The translations under genes were made by a program, and so were the position numbers. DNA of 64,000 nt, from assembly GCA_947247005.1 (NCBI GenBank), contig OX365948.1, positions 3,596,001 to 3,660,000 on the forward strand, read 5' to 3'. The notes beneath the pieces are model-generated. The model made no database searches. It was not told the DNA's origin and saw only the letters and a list, made by a program, of their open reading frames with translations. Position 1 is the stretch's first letter; every line of letters starts with the position of its first letter. The stretch comes from Spisula solida. Lineage: Eukaryota > Mollusca > Bivalvia > Venerida > Mactridae. This document shows, in pieces, positions 34,684-45,560 of the stretch.

Positions 34684-36058
34684 CTGTAGTGAGGTTGAGG
34701 TCGTTAAAGAAGTCCTTGGCTTGTTTAACATCTCCGAATATAGCCTGAATGTCTTCTTGTGTTATATAACCGTTACCGTCTCTATCATACACGTTGTAGT
34801 TACATTGATCCACAGTAAATGTGATGCTATAATGTTTACCATTCTGAAATTATAATATCACCACAATCAAGATTCACATATTAAGATGTATTTGTTAAAT
34901 AATTAGATATCAATAACCTGTTTTTATTGCCTTGTGTTTTCCCATTATTTTATTATGTATTTAATCTATGATATTTGTGTTTTGACCATGCAAGGCCAAT
35001 TCAGCTTTATTTCCTTTAATATCCTTATTTGATATGCATATTTGGTTGAAACTAACCATTATGTTTTAATAATTTCATTCGTTAGTCATTTTATATGCCC
35101 CATGATTTGTTAAATAAACTATTCTTATCATCACTAAGCTCGCGAGAGGAAGTACGCTAAGTTTACCAGGCAGTGGAGTCAGTAACTGTTTCGGGCAAAA
35201 ACTGGGTTTTTTACACAAAAAAATTAAGTTGCGTGGATAGTTCTCATTATCGGCTTGGGTGTCGAGGATGTCTCGTTGAAATCGGTTGAAGAACAAAAGA
35301 CGGTTGTTTATAACTTTGAATTGCCAAATTATAACTTGCGGTCTTAGCCGAAAATCACATCTGATTCACTGAAAATGCTACATGTAGCAGTTCTGCACAA
35401 ATTGTGCATGTGAAGTTCGGAGCAATGGTAAAGTGCCTGATTTCAGATAATGACAAAACTAGGAATGTTTTGGTTTTAAAAAGGCTTGGCTGACCAGTCA
35501 GTACTCTGTAAATACTAAAATTTTACCATCAGATCATGCTAAACTCCAGTGACATTTACGACAAAGTGCTTAATAAGGAATTTCTACCACGTTCTGTTAC
35601 TTTAATTTTGCATATTCAAGAGACGATACACAATGAACAAACTTGGTGAGATTTGGTTTACATAATTATTTTCTAAGATAATACAGTGTTCATATACAAC
35701 AAATTGAACAGATTATAATTATATCATTGGGACATATTAACCCTTAACTGCAGCATAATTATGAACGTAAATTCGTGTAAAAATACATCCATCGTACCCG
35801 CTGAATACTCCGTTTACCGAGCTCTATGGATACACCGGCACTAACTCCCCAGTTACCATTCGAGTCTAGAGATCCACCCAATGATCCTTTCCATCCGTTA
35901 CCTGTATGTTTTACACCAACTGTAGCTTTGTGTCCTTCATTGTTCTTCTTTACACCAACATTTATAGTTGTCTTTTTCTTTCTAGATCGTCGTCTCCAAC
36001 CGGAAGTTGGTGCGAGTTCCATACACATCAGTATCATAATAATGAATAATGTGACCCT
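34684..36058 (-). CDS. Secreted Lys/Arg-Gly-rich EF-hand protein, copy C (two internal exons)
   Basis: The first visible exon (36058-35798) follows acceptor atatttcag and opens RVTLFIIMILMCMEL, a signal-peptide core aligned with copies A and B. A basic tract (WRRRSRKKK) follows where copy A has serine, then a single Gly/Trp repeat (HTGNGWKGS, SNGNW). It ends GKRSIQR at donor GTACGA, phase 0. After a 954-bp intron, the 160-nt exon 34843-34684 encodes NGKHYS, DQC, and EF-hand loop DRDGNGYITQED, ending LNLTTG at donor GTATAA. No stop interrupts either exon. The start exon is not identified; the region upstream holds a 33-bp minisatellite. The expected terminal exon was not found between this exon and the Harbinger-like insertion ending at 34334, nor in the sequence just beyond it. 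The gene may therefore be truncated, or the exon may lie further away. Confidence 0.83.
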
Positions 36059-36499
36059 CTGAAATATTGCAGAATATCGTACATATAATCACGTTACTTC
36101 TAGATCCCTATACAAAATGTACAATTATTGTAATTAAATGGTGACAATTATGTAAATATTTGCAACTGTAAATGACATACACTTGGTGATCACAACTCTT
36201 TGTCAATGCGAGTGTAATGACGTTTCTTAACTTTCTTCAGTGACATGTACAGCGACATATACACCTATCCTGGCTTTTCCTGGAATGTATCTTTACAGTA
36301 CAAACTTACCATACCAAAAGGAACCAGCAACTCATCCACATTCGGAGGAACGGTGGAAACTCGACATTGGTGATTGTAAACAATTACGGTCGCTGACTGG
36401 GAACACTTCACATAATTTATACATTTTTGATAAACACAGACACATTTCTACATTCCTGCTCTCCCTTTCATGTTATAAGTTATGCAAATAAATTCATGT

Positions 36500-37440
36500 T
36501 CATTAACTCATGTGTACAATTACACAGTGTCTTCATTAACCCATGTGTAAGCTTTCACAATATCTTCATGAACACATGTGTACAATCACACAGTATCTTC
36601 ACTAACCCATGTGTACAATCAGACAGTATCTTCACTAACCCATGTGTACAATCACACAGTATCTTCACTAACTCATGTGTACAATCACACAGTATTTTCA
36701 CTAACCCATGTGTACAATCACACAATATCTTCATTAACCAATGTGTACAATCACACAGTTTCTTCATTAACCCATGTGTACAATCACACAGTATCTTCAC
36801 TAACCCATGTGTACAATCACACAATATCTTCATTAACCAATGTGTACAATCACACAGTATCTTCACTAACCCATGTGTACAATCACACAGTACCTTCATT
36901 AACCAATGTGTACAGTCACACAGTATCTTCATGAACCCATGTGTACAATCACACAGTATCTTCACTTACCCATGTGTACAATGACACAGTATCTTCACTC
37001 ATCCATGTGTACAATCACACAGTATCTTCACTAACCCATGTGTACAATCACACAGTATCTTCACCAACCCATGTGTACAATCACACAGTATCTTCACTAA
37101 CCAATGTGTACAATCACACAGTATCTTCACTTACCCATGTGTACAATCACACAGTATCTTCACTCATCCATGTGTACAATCACACAGTATCTTCACTAAC
37201 CTATGTGTACAATCACACAGTATCTTCACTTACCCATGTGTACAATCACACAGTATCTTCACTCATCCATGTGTACAATCACACAGTATCTTCACTAACC
37301 CATGTGTACAATCACACAGTATCTTCACTAACCCATGTGTACAATCACACAGTATCTTCACTAACCCATGTGTACAATCACACAGTATCTTCACTAACCC
37401 ATGTGTACAATCACACAATATCTTCACTAACCCATATGTA
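36500..37440. repeat. 33-bp minisatellite upstream of copy C
   Basis: About 28 units of 33 bp (TGTACAATCACACAGTATCT, then TCACTAACCCATG). Because 33 is a multiple of three, long repetitive frames open on both strands (11-residue periods such as VYNHTVSSLTH); these are not genes. It lies 440 bp upstream of the copy-C signal-peptide exon, so probably within its first intron or promoter. Confidence 0.93.
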
Positions 37441-38554
37441 CGACATACCAGCAGTGACATGTACAATTAACGAGATTGTAAACATAACGCACTTACCATG
37501 TTTAAAGATAAAACTTCTATGTCAGATGTAGAAACGACGTCTGTGTTAAAGTGATCAGGCAATGCTAACATCTAGACATTTATAAGTAGATGTTTCAGGA
37601 TCTAAGTATTTCAAAATTCAAATTATAGAAATCCCCAAATCTTTCGAAGTAGTGGTTGTGCTTCGAGGAAAACCAAAACATAGCATTAACCACAAGAATG
37701 TGTTGTCATTACAATTTTGAATATCAATTGCGTAATCCTTTATTAAAATATTAAGTTTGAGTAAAAAGGTGGGTAAGTGCGGTTTAAATGACATACTTAT
37801 TTGAAAGACAACCGCAACTAAATAGTAAGTTCAATTTTTGATACAGTGTGAAATAACGGGGAATTTCCCAAGGAAAACATAATTAAATACAAATTATGTA
37901 CGTAACGTTAATTATTATAATTCAAATTAAGGGTTAAGGTATCTTTCTAATGCAAAAATGTTCATACAGTCCAGTTAGGATATTGTGAGAGTGACGTAGT
38001 CATTTATGTGTACACAAAATATTACAACCATTGTCTGAACAGGTAGAGCAAGTATAATACAAGATTACAAGTTTATTCATACTAAATTTAACATAAATTA
38101 CTAAAGATTGTTTAGCTAAAAAATGACACACGAACAAACAACATAGAAATGTAATGGTTCAATGCGAACAATAAATTTATATTCAGTATATGAATAATAG
38201 TTATATAATAATATAAATACGTTATCAAACAAAGTCACATTTTCAAATACATGTAGGCCACAAGTATGTTAGTTTAAAATTGAAATTATAGCTGACTGGA
38301 TGAACTGAAATCAGTAAACTGTTGTCTCCTGGTTTGTCTGGTTCATAAAACCGTCATAAATCAAAACGGTTCGTCGCCGATAAATTCGCCCCAACTGTAT
38401 GGGTTTTTTTACCCGAAACAGTTCAAATATTACCTGCTGGTCCGTACAAACACACCCACCAATCAAAATGAAGTCAAAATCAAGTGTAGAAAAAGTCATC
38501 GTAATATGAGCAATGTTGAATTTGAATTAAGAAATAATGAATACGTAGCTATGT
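37441..38554. other. Non-coding, nothing recognised
   Basis: AT-rich sequence without a supported gene or repeat. Confidence 0.4.
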
Positions 38555-38652
38555 TTTGTTGCGTAATAAAATATAGGCACGTGTTTGGATGCGTAGTAAT
38601 TAAATGTAATGTACGCATTCAAACGAGTGCCTATATTTTATAACACAACAAA
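38555..38652. repeat. Foldback with about 41-bp arms
   Basis: TTTGTTGCGTAATAAAATAT (38555) pairs with the stretch ending at 38652, about 36 of 41 bases, around a 16-nt loop. Confidence 0.8.
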
Positions 38653-38934
38653 GCACATCTCCTGTTTATTATTTCGATTCTAACATCGCCAATGATTTAC
38701 CATTTATACCACCACAAGACAGGTTGACGTCAAACTACTTTCTTTCCTAGGAACGTTACCGTCACCGTTACGTCATTTGTCATACTTTATGACGTCAAAT
38801 GTGAAGTCATCAATCAGCTATATTTTATCGCGGTAATAAAATATGGTAAGATCAATATACGCAAAGAAGGCTTATCTCACGTGCTATGTTAGCATCATTT
38901 GTTCGAACCGTCTGTTACGCCATAGACCTGATTA

Positions 38935-39420
38935 TCGTGGAGAACCACTGATGCCTTGAAGACACAGAGCAGCCGGATCAGTCGGTCGTCTGTTGGTTTG
39001 GCAAATGCAACGGGAGGTGGCCTACGAGCATGGTGTTAGCCAACGTGTAATACCAACTTTGGCAAAGTACTTTGACACAGGAGCCATCGATAGACGTGCT
39101 CAGAGTGGATGTCCAAAGTCAACATCTACGCGGGAAGACCGTACCATCGTTGTCATAGCAAAACCTCATGTTTTTGACTCAGCTGTAACAGGTCCTCTAA
39201 ATAGAGACTTCCAAACTGATTCGGTGCTCGAATCTCGACCCAAAAATATCGCAAACGTGTCCACAATGCTAATGTACGTGCTTGCTGCCCTGTAGTACGT
39301 CCTCTTTTAACACCAAGATATCACGAGACCCGCCAGATGTTTGCCAGAGATCACGTTAATTGGCAACCTAGGCACTAACTCCAACCTTCATTCTGGGCAA
39401 ATATTTATATCTTTGCAAGG
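38935..39420 (+). pseudogene. Tc1-like transposase fragment
   Basis: The 38993-39295 frame reads YEHGVSQRVIPTLAKYFDTG then RRAQSGCPKSTSTREDRTIV. This matches the HTH pattern (GVS..TV......TG....R...GRP..T...ED) of Tc1 transposases. Downstream, in another frame, RPLLTPRYHETRQMFARDHVNW (39298-39362) fits the following Tc1 segment before the catalytic core. The DDE region and terminal repeats were not found; a decayed fragment. Confidence 0.7.
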
Positions 39421-40219
39421 AAGATAACTATATAGGGGTTCAACTCCTTGTAAAAGTCACTGTCCTTTGCTTGTACAACCACAAACAAGGATTGTCAGAA
39501 ATAAGCTACTAAGGTAGGATGACGGCGACTTTGACCTACCGACCTCAAATCAATAGGATCAACTACTGATAGTAACCAACATACCTAAAATATTTGAAGA
39601 TCCTGGCCCAACAGCTCTTGAGTTATTGATCGGAAACCATTATGACTATTTATTTACGTCAAATGTCAGAGTGACCTTGACCTATGACCCACTGACCTTA
39701 AAATTAATAGATGTCATTAAATATTGATGAACAACATCAATATTAAGTTTAAGCATAATGGGATCGAGCATTCAGAGCAATTATTACTATTTACTGGTTT
39801 ATGTTGACAACACCTAGTGAAAACACTTTATGAAATCCTTTGTTATGAAGAGATTAATTGATCATCGTAATTGTTATCAGGTCAGTTAAGGTCACAATCA
39901 ATTCAATTTGATCATGTATACACGGATGGTGATGACAAACAGTCCAATTAAAATTGCGAGATGTGTCAAACATACCATTATGCCGTAGCGACATTAGTTT
40001 CGCGGAATTCGCGGACCTTATGATTCCGTGAAAATTTGTAGCCGCGAATATGCCGACTGTATGAAAAACGCGAAATATTGTATCCGCGAAAGTATCTGGG
40101 AATACAGTATACGCCTCGCCAATTATGGGGGACATAAACTTTCTTATACATTATGACATTGAGGGGTCATGTGTCGGGTCCAGCATCTTTTCTCTAGGGG
40201 TTCGATCAATTACCTTTTT
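39421..40219. other. Repeat-rich, no gene
   Basis: 39480-39790 contains TGACCTTGACCTATGACC-type words as in the bivalve tandem-core repeats. 39990-40110 contains several CGCGAAA/TTTCGCGG words from an old foldback element. Confidence 0.4.
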
Positions 40220-40918
40220 TGCTCACCTGAGCTAGGTCACTAGGTCAAATCAAAGAAAAACCTTGTTAACTCTCTAGAGGTCACATTTTTCACATAATCG
40301 TAATGAAACTTGATCAAAATTTATGTCTCTATGAAATCTAGGTCAAGTTCGTAATTGGGTCATCTGGGGTCAGCAGGCCAAATCAAAGATAAACCTTGTT
40401 AACACTATAGAGGTCACATTTTTACCTAATCTATATGAAACTTGATCACAATGTTTGTCTCTATGAAATCAAGGTCAAGTTTGTAACTGGGTCATATTAA
40501 GTTGAAAACTAAGTCACCATGTCACATCAAAGAAAAACCTTGTTAACACTATAGAGGTCACAATTTTGACATAATCTTAATGAAACTTGGTCACAATGTA
40601 TGTCTCTTTGAAATCTAGGTCATGTTTATAATTGGGTCATCTGGTGTCAATCTAGGTCACTAGGTCACATCAAAGAAAAACCTTGTTAACACTCTAGAAA
40701 TCACATTTTTGACATTATCATTATGACACTTGGCCACAATGTTTGTCTCTATCAAATCTATGTCAAGTTCGTAACTGGGTCATGTGCAATTTTATGAAGT
40801 CTAGGTCCAGTTCGCAACTGGGTCATCTGGGGGTAAGAACCTAGGTCATCAGGTCACTGATTCTGCCTAAACTGCTAGTCATCAGGTGAGCGCTATAGGG
40901 CCAATGACCCTCTTGTTT
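40220..40918 (+). mobile_element. Tandem-core element with hairpin + CTCTTGTTT end
   Basis: Starts GCTCACCTGA (40221) and closes with its inverse TCAGGTGAGC (40882-40891). Then comes a small hairpin AGGGCCAATGACCCT, then CTCTTGTTTC. The core has four units of 133-145 bp keyed on AAAGAAAAACCTTGTTAACA (40252, 40385, 40530, 40672). The end structure is compatible with Helentron-associated elements. That classification is inference. Confidence 0.7.
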
Positions 40919-41944
40919 CATCACAGAAGTGATCCGAATAATTAGGAAGCCCGGGTCAAACAAGCTATTTTTCTATAAAGCGTTGTTCTGACCAGACTCT
41001 AAGCACTGACCATTTCTTTTAAGTACAAGTAACCACACTTGCCAACCTTATATGGGCAACGCTCGCCTTTCCATCTTGAAATGCTCTTGGGTAACGTGGC
41101 TTTCACTGTGGGAATCCTCGGTATTTGAATCACATATGAATTTGAACTCCCTGAACAAGTAATCAGGTAATTTCTCCACAGTCAATTCATCCGAGCAAGA
41201 AACGAGTGTCAGCAAATCTCAACCAATATCGTAATGTTTAACCTTTTTTAAGAACATCTTCACTAGCAATTGATTTATGTTTTATTTTTTGTATAGTGTG
41301 AACTTTTGGAAAGATTATTTTCGATGATTTTCGATGAATTATTAATGTATTTGTGTAAAACATTCCTACGCGCTGTGAAATGACTCATGGTTTCTTGAGG
41401 GGTGATACAACTGTCACTGTTAAAGTAACCGGTTGAGCAGACGCCTTTTACACAATTCATGGTTTCATAACGTTCATTTTACAGTTAAGCTAGAAACTCC
41501 TATTACAACGTGCACTTATGTTTGACCAGTTACAATATTTTTCATTTGTTAAAAGTATTGATCGACGTTTCATCCATTAAATTACCACATATCTTCAGTA
41601 AAATAGTTTGCGTCTGTCGATAGAACAACCCTTTTCCAAGCGATGCTGCGTGTACAATTTTCCCGCCGAGAGTCCAGACCATATCGGCATATTTGTGTTT
41701 CGACCCCTATCTGATTCGTTTGCGCTATTTGTATCCTATCCGGTTCGTTTTTAATTTATGTATGCAGCTGAAGAGTTATCGAATTAGGAATTTGTGTTGT
41801 TGTTATTCGCTAGTTTGTTTTCATTTTCTTCAACCCATTCGACCGCTATCCATTTACTTATGCTCTTGTTTTACTACCATCAACATTATTTGTGCTTCAA
41901 CGGGGTGTTGGATACTGTTTTAAGTTAAGAAGAAGTTAAGTTAC
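40919..41944. other. Non-coding, nothing recognised
   Basis: No gene or clear repeat supported. Confidence 0.4.
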
Positions 41945-42287
41945 CAATTTTCTAGGGCTGCTTTCAGGAGTGCAGTCGTTCAGCCACCCTTTGACATTTA
42001 AACTTCCCCTGGTCATTTGGCTATCTATGGAAACCTGCGTTCGAGTCTCCCTGTGGAGACTATTTCTGTCCTGGTGGGTGTGCAGCCAACATGGACCTTC
42101 GGCGACCAGGACTATCGACCATGTTCAGACACAGCCCTCACAGGCACCAATTCACACCTTGGTCGAATGGAGCATGTGGGTTATTCGAGATATTAAGCAG
42201 TGGTCCAGACGGGGATTGAACCCGGTACCTCTCGATTCCGAAGCGCGCGCCCTACCTCTAGGCCACCGCTCCCCACAAGTATTTATA
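41945..42287 (-). mobile_element. tRNA-derived SINE
   Basis: On the minus strand the head reads GTGGCCTAGAGGTAGGGCG (box A, about 42266) and, about 40 bp on, CCGGGTTCAATCCCC (box B, about 42223). Anticodon-arm pairing is poor, so it is not a gene for a tRNA. About 260 bp of body follows. The head is clearly related to that at 44.2 kb. Confidence 0.65.
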
Positions 42288-43329
42288 TTCTATTCATTAC
42301 GCACCCTGCGATACTGTACCAAACCATATGACTCTTGATGTCAATGGAAACATATTGTTGTTCATTATTCTTGTAACGAGCATCTCATAACGTTATGTAA
42401 GTGAAAAACGGAAAACACGGCGAAACACGGAATCGAAAACATAATGTGACATATATAACTTAAGACTACTGTAGGTGTATTGCCTTGATAAGCTGTAGTA
42501 TTGTGAGTGATCCGGGTGATTTGAATGAGTCATGATTCACCGCGTCTCATAAACCGTGTGACACTATGTGAAATACATCACCATTAAAGTAGAATCCCTA
42601 TATTACCAGGAATTGCGATTTTCCCCCATTAAAATACTTCCAGTACTTTGATTACTTGGTACAAAACGTCAAAATCTCGGCGCGGAGGTTGTACAAGTAT
42701 GGTGTCAATTAAACCCCAGTGTTCGGTAGGACCTACCACCATCGATAGTAGGCGGGCTTATCAGCTGGTGAGGTTTAACCTGTTGTAGAGTAATATACTA
42801 TACCAGCATACATTAAATGGTGTATGAGGCAACCAGTGAGTTGATAATACAAAGGTAATCCTGGATGCTTGCTTGTTGGTATAAACACCATGCAGCAGTA
42901 TATTTCTGTTTACACCATGTGACTAGTTTCAAGCGTTATGTCAAATTCAAATTGTTCTCCCAATTGCTGTAATATTTCATACTTCAGATAAATCTAGTGA
43001 TTTAACAAAAAGTTGAAAATGAAAAATATTACCACCATTTTAAAGTCATATAAATGTCTACATTCTCCACATAAACCCAGAAATTGTCTCAAAACCAAAA
43101 ATACGCTGGATTACCAGTACCGCTATATCACTGCTGGGGACAAACCCTAATTGCCCCTTTGATTGGCAGCTATAATGACTGGTGGTCAGTACCATGTTTT
43201 CTTCAAAGATATGTTGATTTTATTGCTGATAAGCCCAAGTTGTCTAGAAATTTGAGAGTTTTATACAGAGTTTGTATTTCTGTTATTTTATCATTTTGTG
43301 AAAGACCTCATGAAAAAATCAGGGTGAAA
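42288..43329. other. Non-coding with repeat scraps
   Basis: 42690-42790 shares CAGCTGATAAGCCC (inverted) with 2790-2805. A 90-codon frame at 43084-43356 runs into the tandem array and is not supported as a gene. Confidence 0.35.
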
Positions 43330-43950
43330 TTGAAGAAAGTCCAAAAGGGAGCCTAATTTCAACAAAATGGTAAATAGAGTTACATGTATCTACTCCTGTG
43401 TAGGGCATGATGATGAACAAGTATATGTAAAGTATCAAAGCAATATATGAATACATAAACTTAAACATTTGCAATAATTTGAAAAAGGGGCATAATTTCA
43501 ACAAAACGTTGACAGAGTTTAAGTTACCCCTGTGTATGAGTTGGAGTCATGATGTGGAACAAGTATACAAAGTATCAAAGGAATATGACAATGCACTTTG
43601 AAGATCAAGAGGTTACAAAACTTGTACCTAATTTTTAACATTTGCACTAAGTAGAAAAACGGGACATAATTTCTACAAAATGCTTGTTAGAGTTACCTAC
43701 TCCTGTGTATGGGTTGAGGTCATGGTGGTGAACCAAGTATGCAAATATCAAAGCAATATGTCAAAGGACTTTGAAAAAATAAGAGGTTAAAAAACATGAA
43801 CCCAAACTTTAACATAAGCATTACGCCAACTCCAACTTCGACACTCGGGTGACTGCAATAGGCTACCTCCCATCATTCTACGAATAGTGGAGCTAAAATA
43901 AGGCCAATAATGTGTCGTGTTCTGTTTGTTGACAGCTCTAGTTTATAGTT
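43330..43950 (+). repeat. Tandem-core array, forward copy, with hairpin end
   Basis: Three units of about 140-180 bp keyed on GGGGCATAATTTCAACAAAA (43348, 43486, 43663). They are followed by TACGAATAGTGGAGCTAAAA (43879) and an end resembling hairpin + CTCTAGTTT (about 43930-43945). Confidence 0.75.
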
Positions 43951-44049
43951 GTATGTGTGTTTGTTTGCGATCTACTGAGACAGATGTATGTGCATATTGT
44001 CATTGATCACAACCTTAAGATTTGTGATATGCATATGGGTGCGATACCC

Positions 44050-44212
44050 ATGAGCTATTTCACAATAGACCCATTGGTTCATTTATATCACCGATGCACG
44101 CGAGACTAACTTTAGTTCACCAAAAATTGACCAAGTGTCCTGGCCGAAATTCAAACCCGAGACCTCTCGATCCAATGTCTGGAGCGCTACCCACTCGACC
44201 TCTATGCCACAA
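44050..44212 (-). mobile_element. tRNA-derived SINE head
   Basis: Minus-strand box A GTGGCATAGAGGTCGAGTGG (about 44211) and box B CTCGGGTTTGAATTT (about 44160), with GATCGAGAGGT between them as in the 42.2-kb copy. Same SINE family. Confidence 0.6.
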
Positions 44213-44716
44213 ACAACAACATTAATATAGTGGCATAATAGTGTGTTGTTCTTGGTTACTATAGAATTTAACATATCATAATTTATATCCAGATTTAAAT
44301 GTACATGTATCTCTGGGAGTGTATTTTCTCCTAAATTCCACTCACCTCTAATTCTAAGAGTGACCTGATAAATCACATGTGGTCAGCAGCATCTAGAATT
44401 CCCAAACTTGAAATTGATACTCTAGAGTAAATAAAACAGCAATTTATCTTAGTAACACTGTACTGTGCCTAACGGTCAGCGGTAATCAGGCGTATCCTCA
44501 AGTTTGAGGGAAATTCTGGGCATATGTGGACGAATACATATGCAATTTTAAATGTAAGCATAAATTTAATAATCATTTTATTTCAATAAAATGTATCGGA
44601 ATACAGAATGTTGCAAAATTCAGCAACCATTTGATATTAGGCTCCCCCCCTCTTCCTTTCATACAAATTCCTGGGTTTTAAGCGTGTAACCTTGCGCAAG
44701 TATCAATTTCTCCCAC

Positions 44717-45486
44717 TTTTAGCTCCACTATTCGTAAAATACATACTAGTTCGCAATCACAACCCCAACCTATATGCCAGAGTTTGTGACTCTATAAGGT
44801 ATTTTGTTGAAATTATGCCCCCTTTTTCTATTTTGTGCAAATAATGCAAATGTTAAAGTTTAGGTACAGGCTTTTCACCTCTAATACTTTCATAGCGCAA
44901 TTACATATTGCTTTGCATACTTGTTCACTATCATGACCCCAACCCCTACACAAGGGTAGGTATCTCTATCAAGCATTGTGTTGAAATTATGCCCCCGTTT
45001 GGACTAGGAAATGCAAATGTTGAAGTTTAGGTACAAGTTGTTTAACCTCTAATATCTTCAAAGTGCATTAACATATTTCTTTGATACTTTGTATTTTTGT
45101 TCACTATCATGACCCCAACCCAACAGGGGTAGATAACTCTATCAAGCATTTTGTTGAAATTATGCCCCTATTTGGACTTGGAAATGCAAATGTTAAAAGT
45201 TAGGTACAAGTTTTTTAACCTCAAATATCTTCAACATGGATTGATATATCGCTTTGATACTTTGCATACTTGTTCACCAATACGACCCCATGCTATTATG
45301 CCCCCTTTTCGGACTTAGAACTGATTGTTTGTCCACCTTCATGACGCAGAGGACCTACACGTGAGTAGGTAACTGTCCTGCATTTTGTCCGAATTATCTT
45401 CCTTTTTCGACTTAGGAGGCCCAACCTCTACACAGCAGAGGGTAATGCTGCTGATATGAAGCATTTTGTTTTGAATATATAACGAT
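44717..45486 (-). repeat. Tandem-core array, inverted copy
   Basis: Starts with TTTTAGCTCCACTATTCGTA, the exact inverse of the end at 43879. It continues as four units keyed on TTTTGTTGAAATTATGCCCC (44800, 44977, 45152, 45292), the reverse complement of the 43.3-kb units. Confidence 0.78.
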
Positions 45487-45560
45487 TATACCATCCTACC
45501 ATCGCACTGCGAATAGTGGATCGCGCTGTTCGTGGACAGCTCTTGTTCGTTTTTTGTTGC
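45487..45560 (+). repeat. Element end: GCGAATAGTGGA + hairpin + CTCTTGTT
   Basis: GCTGTTCGTGGACAGC forms a hairpin followed directly by TCTTGTTCG, preceded by GCGAATAGTGGA. It resembles the end at 43.9 kb and, in structure, that at 40.9 kb. Confidence 0.55.

Noticed and set aside
36500..37440. Possible CRISPR-like array
   Set aside because: Units are contiguous without unique spacers and the genome is eukaryotic; a simple minisatellite.
36427..37531. Long repetitive open frames (185, 118, 196 codons plus; 136 and 67 minus)
   Set aside because: Same artefact from the 33-bp minisatellite; all frames stay open and read the same phrase.
42200..42270. Possible functional tRNA gene on the minus strand
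   Set aside because: Promoter boxes fit, but the anticodon and acceptor stems do not pair; better explained as a SINE head.
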